From positions 186,001 through 250,000 of the forward strand of contig NZ_AUKE01000004.1 of NCBI RefSeq assembly GCF_000424585.1: a DNA stretch of 64,000 nt, written 5' to 3'. This stretch comes from Butyrivibrio sp. MC2013 (GTDB taxonomy: Bacteria; Bacillota; Clostridia; Lachnospirales; Lachnospiraceae). Positions 33,728 to 41,764 of the stretch are shown here, piece by piece. Each line of letters begins with the position of its first letter. The first letter of the stretch is position 1. A model generated the notes under the pieces. That model was not told where the DNA came from. It was given only the letters and a program-made list of their open reading frames with translations, and searched no databases. The position numbers and the translations under genes were made by a program.

Positions 33728-34628
33728 AAAAATCCTCTTTTCTACTTAACAGACTAAGCGCTCCTTTTGGACAGGTGTTTACACACAAGCCGCATCCCAC
33801 ACAAGATGCAGGATCTAGTTTGATACGCTTATTGTCCATATGAAATACGCTGAAATGACACCTTCGTGTACATAAGCCGCAGGATACACATTTATCCTTA
33901 TCAAAGAAGACCACATAATCCGACAAAGGCCAGTGCCCTGTGGTGCCAAGCCTCTTCTGAGAACGAAAGAGATAGCAGCAGTCTCCGCAGCAGTTACATA
34001 TACCACCCATGGCGGCTGTATGCATCAGGCCCGCCTTGTCTGCTTCTATAACTATATTCTTGGCCCTCTCCTTATCTATTTTCTCAGACAGTCCTCTGTC
34101 TACAAAACTGTTAATGCCATTTTTGTAGGTAATACAGGTCCTGGTGGGCAGACCACATTCCCCTGTAAGAGTTCTGCAATCACAATAGTTCAGATATATA
34201 TCCCTGTCATCAGAATCTATACGTTCAAGCATTTCATCAAGTGGAAGCACTTTATCAGCTGTGGGCTGAGGAGTTTTTGGGTCCAGAGTATCAACGTAAG
34301 CATTAAAATACCATTCATCCAGTTTCATTCTCTTGTCCCTGGAGAGTTTGCTGTATTTATCGCTCCTGCTCACTGCAAAAACGTCAAGAAAATAATAGAA
34401 AGTATTAAGTCTGTAAAGCTTACCTGATTCATCAACTTTGGATATCAGTCCTCTGTGATACTCTTTGGCAGCTCTATCCGGTCCCATGTCTTTGGCAGTA
34501 AAGGTTTTTCCCCCATAATTCAGGATCAGTTCCTGTTCCTTATGTGTAAAAAAGAAATCCAAAAGATCCTCTGCCACTTCCGGTATCTCAAAGATCCTGC
34601 AAATCTCGTTAACGTCACTGTATGTCAT
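33717..34628 (-). CDS. 4Fe-4S ferredoxin-domain protein with additional Cys-rich region
   Basis: A 303-residue protein. The C-terminus holds two 4Fe-4S motifs, KCVSCGLCTRRCHFS and SCVGCGLCVNTCPKG. The centre (about 145-170 and 205-222) has further Cys clusters (NYCDCRTLTGECGLPTRTC and ICNCCGDCCYLF) that may bind another cluster or metal. The N-terminal 140 residues are helical and unassigned. By family this is an electron-transfer or reductase-associated protein annotated simply as 4Fe-4S binding. Overlap with the metY relic start suggests it once worked with the sulfhydrylase, so its own role may now be orphaned. The start at 34628 has GGAAAGGAATTAT upstream. Confidence 0.75.
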   Translation of the reverse strand: MTYSDVNEICRIFEIPEVAEDLLDFFFTHKEQELILNYGGKTFTAKDMGPDRAAKEYHRGLISKVDESGKLYRLNTFYYFLDVFAVSRSDKYSKLSRDKRMKLDEWYFNAYVDTLDPKTPQPTADKVLPLDEMLERIDSDDRDIYLNYCDCRTLTGECGLPTRTCITYKNGINSFVDRGLSEKIDKERAKNIVIEADKAGLMHTAAMGGICNCCGDCCYLFRSQKRLGTTGHWPLSDYVVFFDKDKCVSCGLCTRRCHFSVFHMDNKRIKLDPASCVGCGLCVNTCPKGALSLLSRKEDFYEL

Positions 34629-34682
34629 ATAATTCCTTTCCTTCTGTCATTGTAGGCAAAAAGTGTCTGTCTGCCCCAAGTT

Positions 34683-35325
34683 TTAATGAAGCCTGAGTCT
34701 TAATCTTTTCTCCAGTATCCTAAGCCCCAGGTCAGCTATAAGAGCTATGAGAACACTAAGCAGTGTCCCCCAGGTGATCTTATACAGATTCATAGTGCGC
34801 ATCCCTGACATCAACACTCTTCCCAGACCTCCCGCATTGATCGTTGCAGCTATGACAGCAATACCTGTTGTTGAGATAATAGAGAGCCTGATACCTGCTA
34901 TCACAGAAGGAATCGCCAAAGGGAGCCTCACTTTCAGGATCAGTTATCAGATCCTTGCCAAGTACCGATAAGAGGCCTGTTCCTGTGTATTCAGGATAAA
35001 TATCAATCTCATCACTTATTAGAGATGTGTGTATAACAGCCGATTCCACATCAAATACCCTCTCTACTTCAAGGCCTGCATCCTCAAGAGCCAGAGCATA
35101 AACCTCCGCAACAATTTCGTTTTCAGTAAAGTCCTTGGATGCAACTTTGATCTTTGATCCTGATGCAGTAGCCGATGCTCCGCATCCGGTCAAAAGGTTG
35201 ATACCAAATATAGTTGTCATGATAACTGCCAGTATCACAGCCAGCAAGCTGATCCCTATATGGCCCAGGAGTAAAGAGCTGTATTCATTCCAATCAGTTC
35301 TAAAGTATTCCGCAATTTCTCTCAT
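34683..35325 (-). pseudogene. Chimeric remnant of an osmoprotectant ABC transporter (permease and binding protein)
   Basis: From the ATG at 35325 (behind AGGTGATC) about 30 residues match the N-terminus of an OpuC/ProW-type permease (MREIAEYFRTDWNEYSSLLL). These run directly into the start of a glycine-betaine-type substrate-binding protein (SKIKVASKDFTENEIVAEVY to YPEYTGTGLL). After about 90 such residues the frame shifts near 34931, and the C-terminal 80 residues of a permease follow (VRLPLAIPSVIAGIRLSIIS). The bulk of each protein is missing. No ATPase gene is adjacent. The most economical reading is two deletions in a permease/binding-protein operon. Confidence 0.8.
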
Positions 35326-35490
35326 GATCACCTGCACATTCTACTTTTCCCGCTTCTCATCAGCCTATTTCAGTGCCCTTGTAGCTTGTCAGCGCAGGAT
35401 TTGATCACAGCTCATCATTCCTGTTAAGACATCTGTTTTAGGGCTGATTTCATTATATTATTTGAAAATTTTTTGTATATTCGTTCGTTT

Positions 35491-35506
35491 TTATCATTGG
35501 TGATAA
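35491..35506. promoter_or_regulatory. Inverted repeat upstream of the response-regulator promoter
   Basis: TTATCA-TTGG-TGATAA is a perfect 6-bp inverted repeat 19 bases before the -35 element, with another TTATCAT at 35514-35520. This is a plausible site for autoregulation by the OmpR-type regulator. Confidence 0.4.
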
Positions 35507-35524
35507 GAGATGTTTATCATATTC

Positions 35525-35552
35525 TTGGATTTTTAATACAAGATTGTATAAT
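35525..35552 (+). promoter_or_regulatory. Promoter for the two-component/VTC/CotH operon
   Basis: TTGGAT, 16 bases, TATAAT, about 100 bases before the regulator start. The sequence from 35522 to 35553 closely resembles the terminal hairpin of the three-hairpin repeat (4340-4376, 4484-4517), suggesting a common origin. Confidence 0.65.
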
Positions 35553-35657
35553 GACAATAACAGCTTCAATCTTTATTCAATCTTTCAGATTTACGTTATA
35601 GTCAGCGGACACTATCATCTCCTATTTGGATATCACAATATATGCATGGAGGTTATG

Positions 35658-36344
35658 ATGCAGATCTTACTTGCAGAAGACGAAAAGAGAATGGCAGATG
35701 CCCTAAGCGCTCTGCTTTCCCAGGAAAAATATGATGTTGATACAGTATATGACGGGATATCGGCTATGGACGCCCTTCTAAGCGGAATATATGATATGGC
35801 GATCCTCGATGTGATGATGCCGGGAATGAATGGCTACGATGTAGCCAGGAAAACCAGAGAAGGCGGCATCACTATTCCAATCCTGATGCTCACAGCCAAG
35901 AGCCAGTTAGAAGACAAGGTAACAGGCCTTGACTGCGGAGCAGATGATTATCTGACCAAGCCCTTTGAGACAGATGAGCTTCTGGCAAGGCTCAGAGCTC
36001 TTTCAAGGCGCACCGGTGGCAGCTACAAGGATGATGCCCTTCGCTACGGCGATCTGTCTCTTGATAGTGCTACTGCCACCCTTTCCTGCAGCAAAAGCGG
36101 TCAAAGCGTGAGACTGGGAGAAAAAGAGCTAAAGATCCTGGATTACATGATGACCAACCAGGGCAGGATCATGACCAGGGAGCAACTGGCTGTTAAGATA
36201 TGGGGCTATGAAGACGAATCCGAATACAACAATGTAGAGGTCTATATGTCTTTTACCAGAAAAAAGCTCGCCTTTGTAGGATCGGAAGTAGAGATCAAGG
36301 CTGTACGCGGACTGGGATACGAATTGAGGATGAGAGATGTTTAA
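35658..36344 (+). CDS. OmpR/PhoB-family response regulator
   Basis: The 228-residue regulator has a receiver domain (1-120) with acidic pocket E7/D8, phospho-acceptor Asp51 in LDVMMPGMNG and Lys in LTKPFE, and a winged-helix DNA-binding domain (about 125-225, LRYGDLSLDSATATL, then VYMSFTRKKL and AVRGLGYEL). The start at 35658 is chosen because GGAGG (35648-35652) fits it better than ATG 35655; the frame is open further upstream but without a site. It overlaps the sensor kinase by 8 bases. Since the kinase is followed by a VTC-DUF4956-CotH cassette on the same strand, it probably controls that cassette. Confidence 0.92.
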   Translation: MQILLAEDEKRMADALSALLSQEKYDVDTVYDGISAMDALLSGIYDMAILDVMMPGMNGYDVARKTREGGITIPILMLTAKSQLEDKVTGLDCGADDYLTKPFETDELLARLRALSRRTGGSYKDDALRYGDLSLDSATATLSCSKSGQSVRLGEKELKILDYMMTNQGRIMTREQLAVKIWGYEDESEYNNVEVYMSFTRKKLAFVGSEVEIKAVRGLGYELRMRDV

Positions 36345-37662
36345 TAAATCCAGGCGTAAGATCATCATATCCATAATGGCTTCTGTACTTATACTCTTTG
36401 CTGCTACTCTGACTGTCATACTGCTGGCAAGCTATGGCGAAGTCAGGAGGACCAATGCTCAGATGCTGGATCGTTATGTGGATCTGTACCCCATAAATAA
36501 TGAGTTTGATCCAGATATAAACAGCAATGATGATAAGGAAGATCCAGGCAATCTAAAAGAACTATCAGGCGGCATTGATAAAGGGACCTATCAGGCTCCT
36601 CCCCTTCCTGCACCTTTTGGCATGAGAGAAGGTCCCATGGAGCTAAGGCCCGACTACCGCCTTTCCACTTTTTACGCAGTTGTCTTTGATAATGATGGCA
36701 ATGTGATAGATGTAAATGACGGGGACAAGGAAGTCTACAGCGAGGATGAACTTACAGACATGGCCCAAAAGCTCCTGGCATCCGGCAAAGCTTCCGGAAG
36801 GACAGGAAGCCTGATCTACAAAGTAAGTCAAAAGGAATCTCATACTCTCATAGCATTCATGGACAGCACGGTTTCTGAAAGCGGACTTACTATGCTCCTT
36901 CGCAACGTCATCATTGTAGGATCTATATCTATAGTCCTACTCTTCTTCATATCACTATACCTGTCAGGAAAGATCATCAGGCCTCTTGAAGAAAATGACA
37001 AAAAGCAAAAGCAGTTCATCTCCGATGCCAGTCACGAGCTTAAGACTCCCGTCGCTGTCATATCCGCCAATTCAGAGCTTTTGTCCAGAGAGATCGGTGA
37101 TAATGAATGGCTGGATAATATCAAATATGAAAATAAGCGTATGGGCGATCTGGTTGGAGAGCTCCTTATGCTCTCCCGCGCAGAATCGGCAGAGGTCAAA
37201 GCAGAAGAAACCGACCTTTCACGCATAGTCACAGGTGAGATCCTGGCCTTTGACAGCCTGGCTTTTGAACACAACAAGACTATTGACAGCGATATAGCAG
37301 AGAATATCAGGATAAAAGGAAATCCTGCCCAGCTATCTCAGCTATCTTCCATATTGCTGGATAATGCCATAAAGCATTCCACAGGTTCCGAAATAAAGGT
37401 ATCCCTTGCCGGTCACTCTCATGGCGCTATCCTGACTGTATCAAATGAATCTGATATGATCCCTGAGGATAAGCTTGAAAAGCTCTTTGACAGATTCTAC
37501 AGACTTGATGAAGCCCGCAGCGATGAAGACAGTCATTTTGGCCTTGGCCTGTCCATAGCAAGAGCCATTACTCTGCGCCATAAAGGGAATATAAGTGCTT
37601 CCTGGCATGATGGCAGGATCAGCTTTGTTGTTACGCTCCCGCTAACTACAGCTCAAACCTGA
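36337..37662 (+). CDS. Membrane sensor histidine kinase, partner of the OmpR-type regulator
   Basis: 441 residues: membrane segment 8-32, an extracytoplasmic sensor region 33-186 rich in Asp/Asn/Pro (with YRLSTFYAVVFDNDGNVIDV resembling a PAS-like beta-strand core), a second membrane segment 187-209, and a cytosolic part with His233 in SDASHELKTPVAV, N-box LLDNAIKHS, and G-box FGLGLSIARA. The signal is unknown. Its gene starts inside the regulator's last codons. A hairpin masking the next gene's ribosome site lies 20 bases after its stop. Confidence 0.92.
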   Translation: MFNKSRRKIIISIMASVLILFAATLTVILLASYGEVRRTNAQMLDRYVDLYPINNEFDPDINSNDDKEDPGNLKELSGGIDKGTYQAPPLPAPFGMREGPMELRPDYRLSTFYAVVFDNDGNVIDVNDGDKEVYSEDELTDMAQKLLASGKASGRTGSLIYKVSQKESHTLIAFMDSTVSESGLTMLLRNVIIVGSISIVLLFFISLYLSGKIIRPLEENDKKQKQFISDASHELKTPVAVISANSELLSREIGDNEWLDNIKYENKRMGDLVGELLMLSRAESAEVKAEETDLSRIVTGEILAFDSLAFEHNKTIDSDIAENIRIKGNPAQLSQLSSILLDNAIKHSTGSEIKVSLAGHSHGAILTVSNESDMIPEDKLEKLFDRFYRLDEARSDEDSHFGLGLSIARAITLRHKGNISASWHDGRISFVVTLPLTTAQT

Positions 37663-37683
37663 TTCATTCAATCTTTCTTCAAT

Positions 37684-37725
37684 AAACCTCCTTTACAATG
37701 TGCCTAGAAATTGTAAAGGAGGTTT
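37684..37725 (+). promoter_or_regulatory. Hairpin sequestering the Shine-Dalgarno site of the VTC gene
   Basis: A perfect 16-bp inverted repeat (37684-37699 with 37710-37725, 10-base loop) whose 3' arm contains AAAGGAGG, the ribosome site of the GTG start at 37731. It is followed by TTTT, so it could also act as a weak terminator after the kinase gene. Either way expression of the VTC-DUF4956-CotH genes would depend on opening this stem. Confidence 0.7.
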
Positions 37726-37730
37726 TACTT

Positions 37731-38441
37731 GTGTATGAAATAAACGTGCAATACAGGCACGAAGTCAAACATGAAATAACTATGGCTGACATGATCACTA
37801 TCCGCCAGAGACTACGTGCTGTAGCCAGAGCAGATGATCATGCCAAAAACGGAAGCTACCTGATCAGAAGCCTGTACTTTGATACTCCTGAGGACAAGGC
37901 ACTCATAGAGAAGCAGTCAGGTGTAAGCCGCCGTCACAAGTTCCGTATCAGATATTACAACGGCGACAGCTCAGTGATCCATCTGGAAAAGAAATGCAAG
38001 ATGGCAGGTCTTGGGACCAAGATATCAGCAGATCTCACAGCAGATGAAGCAGGTAAAATAGTAAGCGGCGACATTGAATGGATGAAAAGCTGTGACAGAG
38101 AGCTGGTAAGGGAGCTCTACAGCAGGATGGTATCAGAGCGCCTCAGTCCAAGGACTATCGTGGATTATACCAGAGACCCATTTATATATGCTCCCGGTAA
38201 CGTCAGGGTAACACTTGATTACAACATAAGGACCGGCATGGACAGCACAGATTTTCTAAATCCCGCTTGCCTCACCATACCTGCTGCCGCAGGGGTATGC
38301 ATCATGGAAGTCAAATGGGACGAGTTCCTGCCTGAGATCATCAGGGATGCTGTAGCCCTCCCCCATGCAAGAGCAGGCTCTTTTTCCAAATACGAGGCCT
38401 GCAGGCAGCCCAGGATAGAACAGGGCTATGGAGAATACTGA
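37731..38441 (+). CDS. VTC-domain polyphosphate polymerase-like protein (cassette 2)
   Basis: A 236-residue VTC-family protein, only distantly similar to the copy at 29470-30255. Comparable positions are K70/R72/R74 (HKFRIRYYNG), E86/K87/K88, K97, R141, R148, E193/K195 (IMEVKWDE) and K220 (FSKYEACR). The N-terminal signature is YRHEVKHEI instead of RTEIKYLL, and the KRR motif is replaced by GLGTKIS, so substrate or product may differ from cassette 1. The start is GTG at 37731, directly behind the masked AAAGGAGG. It is the first gene of a VTC, DUF4956, CotH series. Confidence 0.85.
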   Translation: MYEINVQYRHEVKHEITMADMITIRQRLRAVARADDHAKNGSYLIRSLYFDTPEDKALIEKQSGVSRRHKFRIRYYNGDSSVIHLEKKCKMAGLGTKISADLTADEAGKIVSGDIEWMKSCDRELVRELYSRMVSERLSPRTIVDYTRDPFIYAPGNVRVTLDYNIRTGMDSTDFLNPACLTIPAAAGVCIMEVKWDEFLPEIIRDAVALPHARAGSFSKYEACRQPRIEQGYGEY

Positions 38442-38493
38442 TCGATAAGGATCAGAGCACAAAAAGCATGTAACAAATAAGGAGAATGATACA

Positions 38494-39165
38494 ATGACCT
38501 TTAATGATATCTTCAAATCAAGCTTTCTGGAAAACGTAACAAGTATCAGCATGGTAGACATGCTCATCGCACTTATACTCGCCTTTGTAGTAGGACTCTT
38601 CATATTCCTGATATACAAAAAGACATATCAGGGTGTTATGTACTCATCAAGCTTTGGTGTAACGCTTGTAGCCCTCACCATGATCACCACTCTCGTTATC
38701 CTGGCTGTGACCAGTAACGTAGTACTCTCTCTTGGTATGGTCGGCGCCCTGTCTATCGTAAGATTCAGGACTGCCATCAAGGAGCCCCTGGATATCGCAT
38801 TCCTCTTCTGGGCTATTGCAGCAGGTATCGTTCTGGCAGCAGGCTTTATACCCCTGGCAGTATTTGGCAGCGTGATCATAGGCCTGATCCTTCTCGTATT
38901 TGCCAACAAAAAGTCACACCTTCTGCCCTATATCATCGTCCTGAGTTGCACCGGTCACGACGCTGAGCTTAGAGCCCTGGATATGATAAAAGGCAATGTA
39001 AACCGCATGGTGATCAAGAGTAAGAGCGCCACCAAAGGAAGCCTTGAGCTGAATCTGGAAGTGAGACTCAAAGAAGATAATACCGATTTTGTAAACGCTC
39101 TTGCAGACCTCTCCGGCGTCAACAGCGCAGTACTTGTTAGCTATAACGGCGAGTACATGGGATAA
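38494..39165 (+). CDS. DUF4956 membrane protein (cassette 2)
   Basis: A 223-residue protein with about four membrane segments (22-42, 52-76, 78-95 and 100-135) and the conserved MVGALSIVRFRTAIKEPLDIAFLFWAIAAGI, then a cytosolic alpha-beta domain (145-223). It shares this membrane core with the cassette 1 protein (GAFSLVRFRSVAGKGQEITSI), but is otherwise divergent. AAGGAGAATGATAC precedes the ATG. Located 52 bases after the VTC gene and 10 before CotH. Probably the membrane partner of the VTC protein. Confidence 0.85.
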   Translation: MTFNDIFKSSFLENVTSISMVDMLIALILAFVVGLFIFLIYKKTYQGVMYSSSFGVTLVALTMITTLVILAVTSNVVLSLGMVGALSIVRFRTAIKEPLDIAFLFWAIAAGIVLAAGFIPLAVFGSVIIGLILLVFANKKSHLLPYIIVLSCTGHDAELRALDMIKGNVNRMVIKSKSATKGSLELNLEVRLKEDNTDFVNALADLSGVNSAVLVSYNGEYMG

Positions 39166-39175
39166 GGAGCAGCCT

Positions 39176-41089
39176 ATGTCTACACACAAACTATTCGACA
39201 GGATCTGTATCTTTATCACCATCCTGGGAATACTGCTGACCGTCCTCTTTACAAGCGGCAGTATCCCGGGCATCGCCGCTGACGATTCGGTGACCCTTGG
39301 ATATGAGGATACCCTTTTTGACGACAGCTATGTTCATACCATAGATATAGAAATGGACGACTGGGACAGCTTTATAGAGAATGCCACCTCTGAAGAGTAC
39401 TCGGCTGCCAACGTGACCATCGACGGTGAGACTGTCAAAAATGTTGGTATCAGAGGCAAAGGCAATACGTCTCTCTCCACTGTAGCCCAGCTTGATAGCG
39501 AGAGATATAGTCTGAAAATAGAATTTGACGCATATCAGTCTTCCGGCAATTATCACGGTCTGGATAAGCTCTGCCTCAACAATCTGATCCAGGATTATAG
39601 CATGATGAAGGATTATCTGACCTATAAACTCATGAATGAGTTCGGAGCAGATGCCCCACTTGTAAGCTATGCTTATATCACTGTCAACGGCGAAGACTGG
39701 GGACTATATCTGGCAGTAGAGGCTGTTGAAGACTCCTTCCTCGAAAGGACAAACGGCAAATCCTATGGCAATCTCTATAAGCCCGACTCCATGGATATGG
39801 GCGGCGGCCGTGGAAATGGCGGCGGTTTTGACATGAAGAATGTGGACTTTGACAAAATGGGTATGAGTAATCCCTTTAACAGGGGTAATTCAGATCCTGA
39901 TGACGACAGCAGTGACAGTGATAATGATAACAACAATATTGAAAGCCCGGGCAACGGCAATGCCGGATTCCCCGGAGGATTTGATGGTGATATGCCATCT
40001 CCTCCTGAGGGCTTTGATGGTGAAATGCCCGGTGGTATGGGAATGGGCAGTAGTGACGCCAAGCTCATGTATATAGATGATGACGAAGATAGCTACTCCA
40101 CTATCTTTAGCAGCGCTAAAACAAATATCCAGACCTCTGACAAAAAGAGACTTATAAATTCACTTAAGACCCTGAGCGAAGGCATAGAAAACGGTGATGC
40201 AGAGCAGATTGCAGAAGCCGTTGATGTAGATGCAGTGATGAGATATATGGTAGTGCATAATTTTGTAGTCAACGGCGATAGCTATACCGGCTCTATGATC
40301 CATAATTACTATCTCTATGAAGAAGATGGCTTGCTGTCCATGATACCCTGGGACTACAACCTGGCATTTGGTACCTTCCAGGCCAATGATGCTACAAGTG
40401 CTGTTAACGATCCCATAGATACGCCTCTATCTGTCACTGAGGATAGCAGCGACAGGCCTATGTTCTCATGGATCACATCAAATGAGGAATACTTGGAACT
40501 CTATCACGAATACTATGAAGAATTCATAGAGCAGTTCTACGAAAGCTCTTACCTTGCAGATCTGATAGATAATACTTATGAGATGATCGCAGAATACGTG
40601 GACAAGGATCCTACCAAGTTCTGTACTACAAAAGAATTTGACACAGCTGTAGATACCATGAAGAGCTTTGTAGAGCTAAGGTGTCAATCAATAAGGGGCC
40701 AGCTGGATGGCTCTATTGGATCCACAGACTCCGCCCAGGACGCAGATCCTGATTCTCTCATAGATGCATCCTCCCTAAACCTGTCAGCTATGGGTTCTAT
40801 GGGCGGCGGAATGGGCGGATTTCCGGGGAAAAGTAATAAAGACATCACAGGCACCAGTGACGGAGCCGATAGCTCCGTCAACGCCCCAAAAGACAGTGAT
40901 ACTAATACCCCCGGCGGTTTCCCGGGTGGTGACAGCAATTTTCCCGGCGGCTTTGGTAATATGCAAGACTTTACCGGTACAAATAGCTTTAGTTCCATAA
41001 ACACAACCAGTCTCATATATCTTGGCGCATGTGCAGGCACCCTCCTGCTGGCGATTTTCATAGCACGTCGCTACCGTGTCAGGGTCTGA
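39176..41089 (+). CDS. Secreted CotH-type kinase family protein with Gly/Pro/Met-rich linkers
   Basis: 637 residues with a signal peptide or anchor (about 8-35) and a CotH kinase domain (about 45-500) split by a disordered Asp/Gly/Pro/Met-rich insert (about 200-300). GIRGKGNTSLS, RYSLKIEFD and LCLNNLIQDYSMMKDYL form the N-lobe; DGLLSMIPWDYNLAFG holds the metal-binding Asp. CotH phosphorylates spore-coat proteins in Bacillus, and related domains occur on plant-cell-wall-degrading bacteria. The C-terminus has PGG-type repeats and a final membrane segment with a basic tail (TLLLAIFIARRYRVRV). The start follows ATAAGGAGCAG. It could modify surface proteins or the cassette polymer. Confidence 0.85.
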   Translation: MSTHKLFDRICIFITILGILLTVLFTSGSIPGIAADDSVTLGYEDTLFDDSYVHTIDIEMDDWDSFIENATSEEYSAANVTIDGETVKNVGIRGKGNTSLSTVAQLDSERYSLKIEFDAYQSSGNYHGLDKLCLNNLIQDYSMMKDYLTYKLMNEFGADAPLVSYAYITVNGEDWGLYLAVEAVEDSFLERTNGKSYGNLYKPDSMDMGGGRGNGGGFDMKNVDFDKMGMSNPFNRGNSDPDDDSSDSDNDNNNIESPGNGNAGFPGGFDGDMPSPPEGFDGEMPGGMGMGSSDAKLMYIDDDEDSYSTIFSSAKTNIQTSDKKRLINSLKTLSEGIENGDAEQIAEAVDVDAVMRYMVVHNFVVNGDSYTGSMIHNYYLYEEDGLLSMIPWDYNLAFGTFQANDATSAVNDPIDTPLSVTEDSSDRPMFSWITSNEEYLELYHEYYEEFIEQFYESSYLADLIDNTYEMIAEYVDKDPTKFCTTKEFDTAVDTMKSFVELRCQSIRGQLDGSIGSTDSAQDADPDSLIDASSLNLSAMGSMGGGMGGFPGKSNKDITGTSDGADSSVNAPKDSDTNTPGGFPGGDSNFPGGFGNMQDFTGTNSFSSINTTSLIYLGACAGTLLLAIFIARRYRVRV

Positions 41090-41113
41090 GCTTTTTATCA
41101 ACTCAGGAAAACA

Positions 41114-41176
41114 AAAATATCCCGGCAGAAACAGGTATTGAATTGATATGTAACCTGCATTCTGCCGGGATTTATC
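41114..41176. terminator. Terminator after CotH, usable in both directions
   Basis: ATCCCGGCAGAA pairs with TTCTGCCGGGAT, with a smaller inner AGGT/ACCT stem. It lies between the plus-strand CotH gene and the minus-strand GNAT gene. Confidence 0.75.
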
Positions 41177-41218
41177 ATTTTCTTTTCCGATTCACCATAC
41201 TTGCAATGCTATTCATAA

Positions 41219-41737
41219 TTATCTGAATTCTCTGATATATGTTTTTGCCGCATATTTTCTGCTTCCATCAAACTTTTCATACTCACTATCATGGGAATAA
41301 TGCATACCAAGCTTTTCCATTACACGCTGGCTATTATGATTCTCTGCTGCGAACTGTCCTTCAATAGCTCTTATCTTTCTGGTCTTACTGATATGATCGA
41401 TTATTCCCTGCATTGCCTCATGAACATAGCCGTGTCCCCACTTGTCTTTTCTAATGTTGTATCCTACTATCCAAACGTCTCTCTTAGCATTGTATACCAG
41501 GCCGCCGCTTCCTATGAGCTCGCCGGTCTCTTTAAGCTCTATCCCTAGATCGTAATTATCCTCCTCATCCAGATCACGGCTTTCAAGCCATGTCCTTACA
41601 TCTTCCGCATTTTTATAAAGAGGATAGGGCATATATTCATTTACCTCCGGATCTCCACACCATTTAAAAGCAGCTTCATAATCCTCCGGAACAAAAGGTC
41701 TTAGTATCAATCTTTCTGTTTCAATCCTGACTCTCAT
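41219..41737 (-). CDS. GNAT acetyltransferase, RimJ/RimL-like
   Basis: 172 residues beginning ETERLILRPFVPEDYEAAFKW, the standard opening of RimJ/RimL-type N-acetyltransferases. The acetyl-CoA-binding segment is VGYNIRKDKWGHGYVHEAM, and NHNSQRVMEKLGM is also family-typical. AGGGAGGATATTACG supports the start at 41737 over an upstream in-frame codon at 41758. The acceptor is unknown; such proteins acetylate ribosomal protein N-termini, amino acids or antibiotics. It is followed by a terminator shared with CotH. Confidence 0.82.
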   Translation of the reverse strand: MRVRIETERLILRPFVPEDYEAAFKWCGDPEVNEYMPYPLYKNAEDVRTWLESRDLDEEDNYDLGIELKETGELIGSGGLVYNAKRDVWIVGYNIRKDKWGHGYVHEAMQGIIDHISKTRKIRAIEGQFAAENHNSQRVMEKLGMHYSHDSEYEKFDGSRKYAAKTYIREFR

Positions 41738-41764
41738 CGTAATATCCTCCCTATCCAAATAAAA

